The notes beneath the pieces are model-generated. The model did no database searches. It was not told the origin of the DNA and saw nothing but the letters and a program-made list of their open reading frames with translations. Below, piece after piece: positions 34,956 to 44,609 of a DNA stretch of 64,000 nucleotides. The first letter of the stretch is position 1, and every line of letters starts with the position of its first letter. The stretch comes from Akkermansia muciniphila (GTDB lineage: Bacteria > Verrucomicrobiota > Verrucomicrobiia > Limisphaerales > BJHT01). The DNA lies in contig CAMAUZ010000024.1 in NCBI GenBank assembly GCA_945861535.1, positions 1-64,000 of the forward strand. Direction: 5' to 3'. The position numbers and the translations under genes were made by a program.

Positions 34956-37900
34956 TCAACGTGATATTTCCTGACGGGGCGTGGCGTCCCACACCTTCAC
35001 CGTTCCGTCGTGGCTGGTCGATGCCAGCCGTTTCCCATCCGCGCTAAACGCCACGCTATTGACCGCGGCGGTGTGCCCTTGCAACGTGAGCGTCTCCTGA
35101 CCGTTCGTGGCGTCCCACACCTTCACCGTCTGATCCCAGCTTGCCGACGCCAGCCGTTTCCCATCCGCGCTAAACGCCACGCTCCTGACGAGATGGGTGT
35201 GCCCTTTCAACGTGAGCGTCTCCTGACCGCTCGTGGTGTCCCACACCTTCAGCGTCCGGTCCCAGCTCGCCGAAACCAGCCGTTTTCCATCCGCGCTAAA
35301 CGCCACGCCAAGGACCTGGTTGAGGTGCCCATTCAACGTAAGCGTCGCCTGACCGCTCGTGGTGTCCCACACCTTCGCCGTCTTGTCCGCGCTGGCCGAG
35401 GCCAGCCGTTTCCCGTCCGCGCTAAACGCCACGCTATAGACCGCGCCGGTGTGCCCATTCAACGTGAGCGTCGCCTGACCGCTCGTGGCGTCCCACACCT
35501 TCACCGTCCCATCCTCGCTTGCCGACGCCAGCCGTTTCCCATCCACGCTAAACGCCACGCTAAAGACCGGTCCGGTATGCCCATTCAACATGAGTGTCTC
35601 CTGACCGCTCGTGGCGTCCCACACCTTCACCGTCCGATCCCAACTTGCCGACGCCAGCCGTTTCCCGTCCGCGCTAAAGGCCACGCTCATGACCTCGCGG
35701 GTGTGCCCTTTCAACGTGAGCGTCTCCTTGCCGCTCGTGGCGTCGCACACCTTCACCGTCCCATCCTGCCTGGCCGACGCCAGCCATTTCCCGTCGCCGC
35801 TAAACGCCACGCCATTGCCCCCGCTAGCGTGCCCTTTCAAGGTAAGCGTCTCCTGACTGCTGGTAGCGTCCCACACCTTCACGGTCCTATCCCAGCTTGC
35901 CGACGCCAGTCGTTTCCCATCCGCGCTAAACGCCACGCTCCTGCACGCATCGCTGTGCCCTTTTAACGTGAGCGTCTCTTGCCCGCTCGTGGCGTCCCAC
36001 ACCTTTACCGTCCCATCCTCGTTGGCCGACGCCAGCTGTTTCCCATCCGCGCTAAACGCCACGCCCCAGACCCCGCGCCCGCGGGTGTGCCCTTTCAGCG
36101 TGAGCATCTCCTGACCATTCGTGGCGTCCCACACCTTCACCGTCCCATCGGCGCTGGCCGACGCCAGCCGTTTCCCATCCGCACTAAACGCCACGCTCCT
36201 GACCCAGTGGGCGTGCCCTTTCAACGTGAGCGTCGCCTGCCCGCTCGTGGTGTCCCACACCTTCACCGTCTGATCGTCGCTGGCCGAGGCCAGCCATTTC
36301 CCATCGGCGCTAAACGCCACGCTATAGACCGGCCCGGTGTGCCCTTTCAACGTGAGCGTCGCCTGACCGCTCGTGGCGTCCCACACCTTCACCGTCTGAT
36401 CGTCGCTGGCCGAGGCCAGCCGTTTCCCATCGGCGCTAAACGCCACGCTCCTGACCACGTCCGTGTGCATTTTCCATGTGAGCATCGCCTGACCGCTCGT
36501 GGCGTCCCACACCTTCACCGTCTGATCCGCGCCTGCCGACGCCAGCCGTTTCCCATCTGTGCTAAACGCCACGCTCGTGACCTCGCGGGTGTGCCCTTTC
36601 AACGTGAACGTCGCCCGACCGGTCGCGGCGTCCCACACCTTCACCGTCTGATCCGTGCTTGCCGACGCCAGCCGTTTCCCATCCGCGCTAAACGCCACGC
36701 TCGTGACCCCGCTGGGGTGCCCTTTCAACGTGAGTAAATCAAGGTGACAGAGCCGTTGTAAGTAATACCACTCGAAGCCGCGCAAGTCGGGCCGGTTCGC
36801 TTGCGGGCGGTGCAGGTCGAGCAGCTCAACCACCCGGCTCACGTGCGCTTCGTCCCAAGCCCGTTTCGCCAGGTTCATGTGCGCGATATAGAGCTGGCGT
36901 CCGGCACGGTCCGCTTCGGCATCGGCCCGGTCGCGCTCGGCCACCGCGGTGGTCCGCTGCTGCTTCGCTTCGCCCAGCGCCTGTTGAGTCTGTGTCTTCG
37001 CTTCCACGGCTTGTTCACGCGCGGCCTTCTCCTTGAAGAAGAGCCAGGTCGAGACGCTCAGGCCGATGACCAGCGACGCGGCCACCGCCGCGCCCGCCGC
37101 GAAGGCCAGCCGGTGTCGGCGCACGAGTTTCTGGAGCAGGTAGGCCGCGCTGGGCGGACAGGCCAGCACCGCCTCGTGGCCGAGGTAGCGCTTGATGTCC
37201 TGCGCGAAGGCGCTCGCGCTCTCATAGCGGCGCGTGCGGTCTTTCTCCAGCGCCTTCATCACAATCCAATCCAGGTCGCCGCGCAGGAGGGTGGTCAGGT
37301 GCGCCGCCTCGGTCGCACGCTGTTTGGCGATGGCAGTCCGGTCGGCCGAGGTCAGGGTTGTCAGGCGCGCGGAGGGCTTCGGTGGTTCGACCTCGCGGAG
37401 CATCCGGCGCATCGCCTCCAAGCCAGCCTCGACCAATGCCTTCGGGTCGAAAGGGAGCCGGCCCGTGAGCAATTCGTAAAGCACCACGCCGAGGGAGTAG
37501 ATGTCCGCCCGGGTGTCCACATCCACGCCGCTCGCCTCCGCTTGTTCAGGACTTGCGTAGGCGGGAGTGCCGATGAACTGATGCAGTTCGGTGAACTGCG
37601 TGCTGTCGTTGAGCCGTCCCTCGGTGGCCTTGGCGATGCCGAAGTCAATGACCTTGGGCACGGGGACGCCGTCGTGCAAGGTGACGAGGATGTTGGAGGG
37701 CTTGATGTCGCGGTGGATGATGCCCTTCTGGTGCGCGTGCTGGATGGCGGAACAGACGGCGGTGAAGAGGTCGAGGCGGTCCTTCGTGGAGAGATTGGCC
37801 TGGTCGCAGTAGTCGGTGATGCGGATGCCGTGGACCAGTTCCATGACGAAGAAGGGCCGGCCGGCGTTGGTCGCGCCGGCGTCGAGGACCTTGGCGATGT

Positions 37901-38348
37901 TCGGGTGGTCCATCATCGCCAGCGCCTGCCGCTCGGCCTCGAAGCGGGCGATGACGGACTTGGTGTCCATGCCCAGCTTGATGACCTTCAGGGCGACCTG
38001 GCGGCGGATGGGCTTCTCCTGCTCGGCCACATACACGGTGCCACAGCCGCCCTCGCCAATTTGCTCGCGGAGTTTGTAGGGGCCGACGAGGTCGCCGGGT
38101 TTCTCGGTGGGGGTCATGCTCTCTGTGCCGGAGCGCACCAGGGCGCGGGTGGTCTCGGCGTCGGACTCCGGTCCGGCAGGGTCGAACAGCGCTTCCGCGC
38201 TGGACTGCACGGCCAGGAGCGCCTCGACGCGGATGCGCAGCGCGGCGTCGCCGAGGCAGGCATGGGCAAGATAGGCGGCGCGTTCGGCGGGCGGGAGCCC
38301 GAGGGCGGCATGGAAGAGTTCCGATTCGCTGGGGGGGGCTGGTTTCAT
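34956..38348 (-). CDS. Transmembrane Ser/Thr kinase with 14 WD40 repeats
   Basis: A 1130-residue protein. Residues about 91-370 are a Hanks-type kinase: glycine loop IGEGGCGTVYVA, VALKVIK with the ATP Lys, IIHRDIKPSN, VIDFGIAKA with normal DFG, and GTPAYASPEQA. After a membrane helix near residues 425-450 there is a coiled segment and then, from about 537, fourteen consecutive WD40 units of 42 residues, each like SVAFSADGKRLASAS and TVKVWDATSGQ, enough for two seven-bladed propellers. The kinase would be cytoplasmic and the propellers outside. An N-terminal 80-residue helical part precedes the kinase. Repeats are nearly identical, see separate entry. It reads away from the tandem kinase array. 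Confidence 0.93.
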   Translation of the reverse strand: MKPAPPSESELFHAALGLPPAERAAYLAHACLGDAALRIRVEALLAVQSSAEALFDPAGPESDAETTRALVRSGTESMTPTEKPGDLVGPYKLREQIGEGGCGTVYVAEQEKPIRRQVALKVIKLGMDTKSVIARFEAERQALAMMDHPNIAKVLDAGATNAGRPFFVMELVHGIRITDYCDQANLSTKDRLDLFTAVCSAIQHAHQKGIIHRDIKPSNILVTLHDGVPVPKVIDFGIAKATEGRLNDSTQFTELHQFIGTPAYASPEQAEASGVDVDTRADIYSLGVVLYELLTGRLPFDPKALVEAGLEAMRRMLREVEPPKPSARLTTLTSADRTAIAKQRATEAAHLTTLLRGDLDWIVMKALEKDRTRRYESASAFAQDIKRYLGHEAVLACPPSAAYLLQKLVRRHRLAFAAGAAVAASLVIGLSVSTWLFFKEKAAREQAVEAKTQTQQALGEAKQQRTTAVAERDRADAEADRAGRQLYIAHMNLAKRAWDEAHVSRVVELLDLHRPQANRPDLRGFEWYYLQRLCHLDLLTLKGHPSGVTSVAFSADGKRLASASTDQTVKVWDAATGRATFTLKGHTREVTSVAFSTDGKRLASAGADQTVKVWDATSGQAMLTWKMHTDVVRSVAFSADGKRLASASDDQTVKVWDATSGQATLTLKGHTGPVYSVAFSADGKWLASASDDQTVKVWDTTSGQATLTLKGHAHWVRSVAFSADGKRLASASADGTVKVWDATNGQEMLTLKGHTRGRGVWGVAFSADGKQLASANEDGTVKVWDATSGQETLTLKGHSDACRSVAFSADGKRLASASWDRTVKVWDATSSQETLTLKGHASGGNGVAFSGDGKWLASARQDGTVKVCDATSGKETLTLKGHTREVMSVAFSADGKRLASASWDRTVKVWDATSGQETLMLNGHTGPVFSVAFSVDGKRLASASEDGTVKVWDATSGQATLTLNGHTGAVYSVAFSADGKRLASASADKTAKVWDTTSGQATLTLNGHLNQVLGVAFSADGKRLVSASWDRTLKVWDTTSGQETLTLKGHTHLVRSVAFSADGKRLASASWDQTVKVWDATNGQETLTLQGHTAAVNSVAFSADGKRLASTSHDGTVKVWDATPRQEISR
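34968..36737 (-). repeat. Fourteen 126-nt tandem repeats encoding WD40 blades
   Basis: The unit GTCTGATC..GACGCCAGCCGTTTCCC returns every 126 nt (plus strand view), fourteen times. Conservation is high at the DNA level, including wobble positions in AAACGCCACGCT, which implies recent expansion or gene conversion. Confidence 0.88.
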
Positions 38349-38437
38349 GCGGTGGCCGGGTGTCTTACCCTGTCATGCGAAATTTCTCGATGATAAAGTT
38401 CCTTCATTTTCCAGCGCTTTGTCGCGCGGGGATAATT

Positions 38438-39166
38438 TCACCGTCGGCCGTCATACCAGATGGGGCAGGCGTCGCGGCGGTTCAAGGACCGGCCCAGCGT
38501 GAGGACAGCCTTCACCATGACGCGCAGGTGTTCCCACGGCGTGTAGAGGTGCGCCTTGCGGCCGGACGTGACGAGCGGGTGGCGCGTGAGGATGCGCAGG
38601 GGCCGGAGTTTGCGCTGCCGGGCGAGCCGATTCAGCCGCTGGCTCATGTCAATGTCCTCAGCGGCGTAGAGCGCCTGGTCGAAGCCGGCGACGGCTCGAA
38701 ACGCCCCCGCCTCCACGAAGCTGAACGACCCGGCGGCCCAGTGGGCTCAGCGAGTGAGGGTCGTCAAGCCAAGCATGAAGAACCCCGTCCACCACGGTGC
38801 GTGGTCGAGCCGCAGGGTGCAGCCACCTGCGAGGTGCTGGCCGGCGCGGATGACCTCGGCGACGTCGGCGAGCAGGTCGCGGTTCACGTGCGAGTCCGCG
38901 TCCACGAAGATGAGCCAGTCGCCGCTGGCCGCCGCTGCGCCGGAGTTGCGGGCGCGGGCGATTTGGTTCACTGGCTCGAAGACGACCGTTGCGCCCGCCG
39001 CGCGCGCGAGTTCCCCGGTGCGGTCCGTCGAGTTGTTGTCGCAGACGATGATTTCGCTGTCCCAGCCGATCGACGTGAACGCCTCGCGCGCGGCATGCAC
39101 CGCCTGCAACGTCGCGCCGATGAGCTTCTCCTCGTTGAAGGCGGGCAGGACGATGGAGATGCGCAT
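38438..39166 (-). pseudogene. Glycosyltransferase family 2, interrupted by one in-frame TGA
   Basis: Two halves in the same frame. Residues 1-139 start MRISIVLPAFNEEKLIGATL and include DNNSTDRTGELA, RARNSGAAAASGDW and the DxD-type FVDADSHVN, so they are a GT-A nucleotide-sugar domain. After TGA (38747-38749) the frame goes on with AHWAAGSFSFVEAGAFRAVA, AEDIDMSQRLNRLARQRKL and a C-terminal region typical of the same family, for 243 codons in total. The stop probably replaces TGG. The 5' half alone could still be made but would lack the acceptor part. It lies between two kinase genes, on the same strand. Confidence 0.8.
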
Positions 39167-39221
39167 GGCGGAGGATAGCGGAAACAGTCGCTCCTGCCAG
39201 CCGGGAACTTCCGTCAGCGCG

Positions 39222-39368
39222 ATGTTTCAGAAGGGCGTCGTGTTGCCCCGCGTTGCGAGGGCCGGCGGCGCGGAGTTGACCGTCGAGGACACGAGCATCA
39301 GCCCGTTCCCCGGCGTCACGCTGGTTGGGGTGAAGCTCCAGGTGCCGGGCGGCGAGCCGGACCTGGTT
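39222..39368 (+). pseudogene. Possible N-terminal fragment of an AsmA-like protein
   Basis: About 49 codons read MFQKGVVLPRVARAGGAEL, TVEDTSISPFPGVTLVGVK and LQVPGGEPDLV. The pattern LP-x-V followed by an L-x-V-x-D-x-S-x-SPF-x-x-V-x-L stretch is that of the first strands of AsmA-type membrane proteins of this phylum, as I recall them. The membrane helix before it and everything after it are missing. Low confidence. Confidence 0.3.
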
Positions 39369-39430
39369 GAGCACCCGCACCTTGCGCAGCGTCTCTGCGG
39401 CCATCGCGTCGCTGAATGCCTCGGCGAGGA

Positions 39431-39657
39431 AAGGCTGTGCTATGGGCGCGATCGCGTAAAGGACCCGCTGGATTTGCTGGCGGTGCTGCTGGCGGACAAG
39501 CATCCGCGCGTGCGGCTGGAGGCAGGTGCGGGCGTGCATTTTTTTCGTTTCGCGGAAGGCGGCGGAGATCGCGCTGGAAAGCGTGAATCTGCCGCAGTAC
39601 GACTATCTGAAATACGCGTTGGACGAGACGTTGAAGACGCTGGAGAAGGTGAAGTAG
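39431..39657 (+). pseudogene. Decayed copy of the 3' end of the SGNH-propeller gene at 30768
   Basis: From GTGCTATGGGCGCGATCGCG onward the DNA follows the last 220 bases of the 30768-33539 gene up to the same stop (GGAGAAGGTGAAGTAG), with scattered substitutions and one extra base near 39510 that shifts the frame after RVRLEAG. No start or domain context remains. Confidence 0.8.
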
Positions 39658-39963
39658 GGAAGCGCGGCGGGAAGGGCAGAGGCCGCCGTACGAGAAAGTC
39701 GCTCCAAATTGTACGGCGTGGTTCGGCGCGCGTTGGTTTGAACTGGTGGGCGCGAAGATCGGAAAGACTGAGGTGGGCACGACGCGTGCCGGACCGGGAT
39801 TTGGCGGGGTGGGGACGGCGGCGGCCGTCGAATTCGGACGTAGGGTGGGCGGCTGGATCAAATCACCGGGGTCGCCGAAGAATCGCCGCCAGCGGGAGAA
39901 GCGTGAAGGGAAGGAGAGGAAGGAACAATACGGTCAAAGTGGGAAGCGTGAAGAGTGTCAGAC
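39658..39963. other. Gene-free spacer
   Basis: About 300 bases following the decayed copy, before the stop of the minus-strand kinase. The first third still resembles the sequence behind the parent gene (33540-33660: GTTTGAACTGG, CGGAAAG), so the duplication may extend past the stop codon. Nothing else recognised. Confidence 0.45.
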
Positions 39964-42714
39964 CTACCGGGACGACATCCCAACCAACACACAACGAAAC
40001 CCGTTGTTTTCGTTGCGAGTGTCGGCCGGGGTGCCTTGGCGATACGAGGACAACAGATAGCCAAAACCGGCGATGCGCCACGAACCACCGCGCGACACGC
40101 GGACGCCGCTCACACCATCGGAAAAATCCTCGCACCACTGCCACACATTCCCGCCCATGTCATAGATTCCAAAGCGATTCGCGGCAAAACTCCCCACGGG
40201 CGACGTGTATTCGTAATCATCCACGTTCAAGGTTTGGCCAAGGTTCGCCGCACCGCGTGGCGGCGGCCATTGCACACCCCACGGATACATGCCCTTGATT
40301 TTTACATGCTTGTCGTTCGGAGATCCCTCACGCGCTTCGTTCAAGCCCGCCGCCACGCTCCACTCCCAATCCTTGGGCAGCCGATAACTCTGCGTCGCGG
40401 TCAATTTGCCGTCCTTCCGTTCCTTCTCCGTCAGCCATTTCGTGAACGCCTGCGCATCGTCCCAGCTCACACTCACCACCGGATGCGTCGGTTCTTGCTT
40501 GAAAGGTGGTTTGTCCACCGAACGGCTCGTCGCAGCCGCAAACGCCGCGTAGTCCTGCACCCGCGTGTCCCAGATGCAGAATTGCACCTCCGTCCCCGGC
40601 ACGGGCACGAAGACTTGGCCGAGCGTATTGGTCCAGCGGCTCGTCGTCGTCGGGGGCGCGCTCGCCGGGTTGGGCACTCCGGCAGCGACGGGCGGGGCGG
40701 CGGGTTTCCCCACGCTGGGAGAGGGCACGGCTGCTGCCGGCGCACCGCCAAAACCCGTCAACACCAGTCGAAAACCGCCGCTGCCAAATTTTCGGTCGGG
40801 GGGAAAGCGAACCCAGCGGTGGGAGGATAAGAGGACCTCCGGGATGGCATCATGCCACGATCCGCCACGGAGCACTCGATGCGTCTTGTTGTCGTCGTAC
40901 CAGTCTTCGCACCACTGCCACACATTCCCGGCCATGTCATAGAGGCCGAACGAATTGGTCATAAAATTCCCCACCGGTGATGTGAACGCATGCCCGTCTT
41001 GGTAACCGTCAATACAGGTAGCACCGCCGGAGTTGTAGTTAGCCATTGGCCATCCTGTCTTCGAGGTCTGGTCCGCGAAGTTGCCAGCACCGGGTGGTGG
41101 AGGCCATTGCCTGCCCCACGGATACACATTGGCGATCTTGCCGCTCTTGGCGACAGGGGTGCCGTCGCGCGGCTCATTCAACCCCACCGCCACGCTCCAC
41201 TCCCAATCCATTGGCAATCGATAACTTTGCCCCGCGCTGAGCTTTCCTTCCTGGCGTTCTTTCTCCGTCAGCCACTTGGCAAACGCCTGCGCATCGTCCC
41301 AGTTCACATGCACCACAGGATGCGTTGGCCCCTGCTCAAAGCTCGGCTTTTGCGCAGCGCGGCCCGTCGCGCTCGCAAACGCCGCGTAATCTTGCACCCG
41401 CGTCTCCCACACGCAGAACAACACCTCCGTCCCCGGCACGGGCACGAACACCTGGCCGAGCGAATTGGTCCAGCGGCTCGCCGTCGTCGTGGGCGCGCTT
41501 GTGGGCTTGGCCACGACGGCAGCGACGGACGGTACAGCGGGCTTGGCGACACCGGACGCTGGCGCAGCGGCCGTTGGCGGCGGGTCCTCCGCAGGTTTCC
41601 GCGGTCGGAACACCACTGCCAGGCCGATGAGCAGAAGCACCGCCACGCCGCCGATGATGCCGTAGAGTTTTCCCTTCCCGGAACCTGCCGGCGCAAACGG
41701 AGCCGACGGAGCGGTGAATTCGAGCTCGGTCGGCGCGCTGGAATCCTGCGTGGGCCGTGGCCTGCTATCGGATTGCGAACTCTTCGCGCTCCCCGCGGAC
41801 GCATCCGACGGAGCGGCTCCGCTGACGCTGGCGTGACTGGCGCGTCGGGCCGGAGCCTTCGTGATTCCCATCCGCTCGGCGACCTCACCCGCGGTTTGCG
41901 GTCGTACGGCCGCGTCCTTGTTGAGACAGGCCATGATGGTGGCGGCGACCGCTTCCGGAATCTCGTTCTTGAGGTCAAGTTCCTTCAGTCGCTCCGCCAG
42001 CGTGGGTGGATTGCCCTCGCGAATCTGATGGAGCACGTCCCCTTTGTAGAACGGCGGCTTGCTGGTGAGCAGCTCGAACAGGGTTGCGCCCAGCGAGTAG
42101 ATGTCGTCCGTCGCCTTGGAAGGTTTGCCCGCCAGTTGCTGCGGGCTCATGTAGGACGGCGTGCCGCTGACGCCCATGTCCTTGGTCACCTTGAGCATGG
42201 ATTCGCTGAGCGTGGCGGCCAGCCCGAAGTCCGCCAGTTTCAAACGCCCCTTGGCGTCCAGCAGCATGTTGGCGGGCTTGAGGTCGCGGTGAACGATCTT
42301 CTCCTCGTGCGCGTAGTCGAGGGCATCACAGAGCTGGGCCACGATCGGCACCAGAGTGGGCCAAGGGAAAAGCCGGTTCGGCTGGCCGGCCTTGAGGGCG
42401 CTCAGGGACTGGCCCTCAATGTACTCCATGGTGATGAAGGGCGCCTCACCGGGGAGCTGATAAAAGTCGTGAATCCGGATGATGTTGCGATGCGACAGTT
42501 GCCGGCATTTGCGCGTCTCCCGCCGCATGTCGTCCATCGCTTCGTGGTCGTGGCTCAACTGGGGCGAGAGGAACTTCACCGCCACGTTTTCATGGAGCGT
42601 TGCGTCCTCGGCCAGACAGACGATCCCCATGCCGCCTTCGCCGAGCTTCTTGACGATCTTGAAGCGCCCGCCGCCGAACTCGACACCCGGTTGATAGTGG
42701 TCGCCACCAATCAT
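39964..42714 (-). CDS. Transmembrane Ser/Thr kinase with two formylglycine-enzyme-like domains
   Basis: A 916-residue protein. Kinase about 18-285: LGEGGMGIVCLAED, VAVKFLSP, IVHRDLKPAN, LADFGLAAT, GTPSYMSPQQ. An S/P/A-rich linker leads to one membrane helix (LYGIIGGVAVLLLIGLAVVF). Outside are two FGE-sulfatase (SUMF1-like) domains, about 425-655 and 690-912, each with TNxLGQVFVPVPGTEV, PVVxVxWDDAQAFxKWLTEK, SYRLPxDWEWSVA, the LYDMAGNVWQWCEDW or IYDMGGNVWQWCEDF block and RGGSW. The Cys pair of true FGE was not confirmed, so these may only bind ligands. The two domains are close duplicates. A divergent pair with the FHA-cyclase gene that starts 156 bases away. Confidence 0.92.
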   Translation of the reverse strand: MIGGDHYQPGVEFGGGRFKIVKKLGEGGMGIVCLAEDATLHENVAVKFLSPQLSHDHEAMDDMRRETRKCRQLSHRNIIRIHDFYQLPGEAPFITMEYIEGQSLSALKAGQPNRLFPWPTLVPIVAQLCDALDYAHEEKIVHRDLKPANMLLDAKGRLKLADFGLAATLSESMLKVTKDMGVSGTPSYMSPQQLAGKPSKATDDIYSLGATLFELLTSKPPFYKGDVLHQIREGNPPTLAERLKELDLKNEIPEAVAATIMACLNKDAAVRPQTAGEVAERMGITKAPARRASHASVSGAAPSDASAGSAKSSQSDSRPRPTQDSSAPTELEFTAPSAPFAPAGSGKGKLYGIIGGVAVLLLIGLAVVFRPRKPAEDPPPTAAAPASGVAKPAVPSVAAVVAKPTSAPTTTASRWTNSLGQVFVPVPGTEVLFCVWETRVQDYAAFASATGRAAQKPSFEQGPTHPVVHVNWDDAQAFAKWLTEKERQEGKLSAGQSYRLPMDWEWSVAVGLNEPRDGTPVAKSGKIANVYPWGRQWPPPPGAGNFADQTSKTGWPMANYNSGGATCIDGYQDGHAFTSPVGNFMTNSFGLYDMAGNVWQWCEDWYDDNKTHRVLRGGSWHDAIPEVLLSSHRWVRFPPDRKFGSGGFRLVLTGFGGAPAAAVPSPSVGKPAAPPVAAGVPNPASAPPTTTSRWTNTLGQVFVPVPGTEVQFCIWDTRVQDYAAFAAATSRSVDKPPFKQEPTHPVVSVSWDDAQAFTKWLTEKERKDGKLTATQSYRLPKDWEWSVAAGLNEAREGSPNDKHVKIKGMYPWGVQWPPPRGAANLGQTLNVDDYEYTSPVGSFAANRFGIYDMGGNVWQWCEDFSDGVSGVRVSRGGSWRIAGFGYLLSSYRQGTPADTRNENNGFRCVLVGMSSR

Positions 42715-42870
42715 GGCGGGGAGTTTCTGGCCGGTGGGCTGGGGATTACGAGCGAAATATCCCGCGTCTGTTTGCGGGTTGGTTTTCTTGCGACGGCGGG
42801 ATTTTCGGGCAGTTGAAGATCGACAAACGGTCCCCGTTTACCAGAATGACAACACAACCACTACGACCTC

Positions 42871-44451
42871 ATGTTTTTAATTGTCGCTGATTTTCGCGGG
42901 AAGAAGCTCCGGTTTGATCTGGATTCCGACAATCTCGTGATCGGCCGGACGGCGGATGGCGTAGTGCCGAATGTGGCCTTGAACGACGACCCGGCGGTGG
43001 CTCCGCGGCACGCCCAAGTCTGGGTCGCTGCGGGAACCGTCTGGATCAGGGATTTGGACAGCCCGTCGGGTGTGCTCGTCAACGGCCTGCGAATTGCGCA
43101 GCCGCAGCAGATCGGCCCCGGGGATGAGATCATCGTGGGCAGCACCACCTTGACCGTGACCTCCAGACCGGCGGGTGGGGCGGCGGGCCAGCCAGCCCAA
43201 CCCCCGGCCAAGCCGCAAGCGGAAGCCGACGAGGCGACAGTCACCTTAAAAAGCGAAATGGATGCACGGCGCACGGCAGCGCCGGAATTCAACAGCACCT
43301 CCCAGAAGCAACTGGCCATGCTGTATGAATTGCCCATCCAATTCGCCGCGGAACGGGATCTCCGGAAACTGTTCGGACTGGTACTCAAATCGGTTATCGA
43401 GATCATCCCCGGCGCGAAACGGGGTGCCTTGCTGGTGTTGGATCGGGCCAGCGGGAAGCTGGCTCTGCGGGCGGCAGTGCCGGAGGAAAATCCGCCCATC
43501 AGCCGGACGCTCATCCGTCGCGCGGTGGCCCAGGGCAAAGGCTTCATCTGGTCCAAGGATGCGGAAATGGATGTATCGCAGAGCATGAAGGCGCTGTCCA
43601 TTGCCACCGGGATGTATTGTCCGCTCATGTGGCAGGGTGAGGTCCAGGGCGTCATCTGCGTGGACACGCCCGACCCCAAGCGTTCCTTCGCTGACTCGGA
43701 CCTGCGCTTTCTCATTGCCGTGGCGCATTACGCGGCGGCGGCCTTGTCCAACTCCGCGCTGCAGGCGGACATTGAGTTCAAGAACAAGGTCCAGGACCGG
43801 TTGCTGACCAATTTCTCCCCCAGGCTACGCCAGCGTTTGGTGGACCAAGCGCGGGCAGGGGCACTGGTCCCCGGTGGCGAACGCTCGAAAGTGACGCTGC
43901 TGATGTCGGACATTCGCGGCTTCACGACCACCACGGCGACGATGGACGTGCAACTGGTCGTGGACATGCTCAACGAGTATTTCACCGAGCTGGTGCAGGT
44001 GATTTTTGACCACGACGGCACCATCGATAAGTTCATCGGCGACGCCATTTTGGTCGTGTTCGGCAGTCCGGACGCGGATGCGGACCAGCACGCGAAGGCG
44101 GTGAAGGCGGCCATCGCGATGCAGGCGGCGAATCAGCGCGTCAACGCGCGGCGCAAGGCGCGCGGCGAGGTGTGCTGCGACCTGGGCATCGGGCTGCACT
44201 ACGGCGAGGTGTTGCATGGTTTCATCGGCGCGGAGGATCGGCTCGAATTCACCGTGATCGGCGACACCGTCAACCGCACCGCACGCTATTGCGATGGTGC
44301 CGGCAAGGGCATGATCGTGGTCAGTCCGGAGTTGCATCAGTTTGTGAAGGACCAGTTTGAATTCAAGGCGCTTGCATTTCCCACCAAGCACGAGGGCGAG
44401 TTCAAGGCATTCGAGGTGGTGTTGGGAGAAGGGGCCGGAGTGGTGGTCTAG
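42871..44451 (+). CDS. FHA-GAF-class III adenylate/guanylate cyclase
   Basis: A 526-residue, probably cytoplasmic protein. Residues 1-95 form an FHA domain (DNLVIGRTADG, then PRHAQVWV and SGVLVNGLRI); the Ser normally in SRRH is Ala here (VAPRHA), which may weaken phospho-Thr binding. A linker leads to a GAF domain (about 155-300) and a class III cyclase domain (about 320-500). Catalytic positions look intact: metal Asp347 in MSDIRGFT, Lys387 and Asp391 in DKFIGD, and Asn468/Arg472 in GDTVNRTAR. Lys387 favours ATP, so cAMP is the likely product. It lies between kinases, with a cNMP-binding membrane protein 12 kb on, which fits a shared pathway. Confidence 0.93.
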   Translation: MFLIVADFRGKKLRFDLDSDNLVIGRTADGVVPNVALNDDPAVAPRHAQVWVAAGTVWIRDLDSPSGVLVNGLRIAQPQQIGPGDEIIVGSTTLTVTSRPAGGAAGQPAQPPAKPQAEADEATVTLKSEMDARRTAAPEFNSTSQKQLAMLYELPIQFAAERDLRKLFGLVLKSVIEIIPGAKRGALLVLDRASGKLALRAAVPEENPPISRTLIRRAVAQGKGFIWSKDAEMDVSQSMKALSIATGMYCPLMWQGEVQGVICVDTPDPKRSFADSDLRFLIAVAHYAAAALSNSALQADIEFKNKVQDRLLTNFSPRLRQRLVDQARAGALVPGGERSKVTLLMSDIRGFTTTTATMDVQLVVDMLNEYFTELVQVIFDHDGTIDKFIGDAILVVFGSPDADADQHAKAVKAAIAMQAANQRVNARRKARGEVCCDLGIGLHYGEVLHGFIGAEDRLEFTVIGDTVNRTARYCDGAGKGMIVVSPELHQFVKDQFEFKALAFPTKHEGEFKAFEVVLGEGAGVVV

Positions 44452-44609
44452 CCGGTTTGGCGGGGGCGCTTGGTGGAGCAGACTTGGCCGAGGAACGCGC
44501 ACGGATTCTCGACAGGGCAAGACCCGCCCACGGGCACTGGCAGGTAGTTTGAGCTGAACGGGAACCGGCTGGACGGGAACCGAGATTTCGCTAGCCTGCA
44601 GGCAATCGC

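Noticed and set aside
34968-36737. CRISPR-like regular repeats
   Set aside because: The 126-nt period is coding (WD40 blades) and there are no unique spacers. No CRISPR array was found elsewhere.
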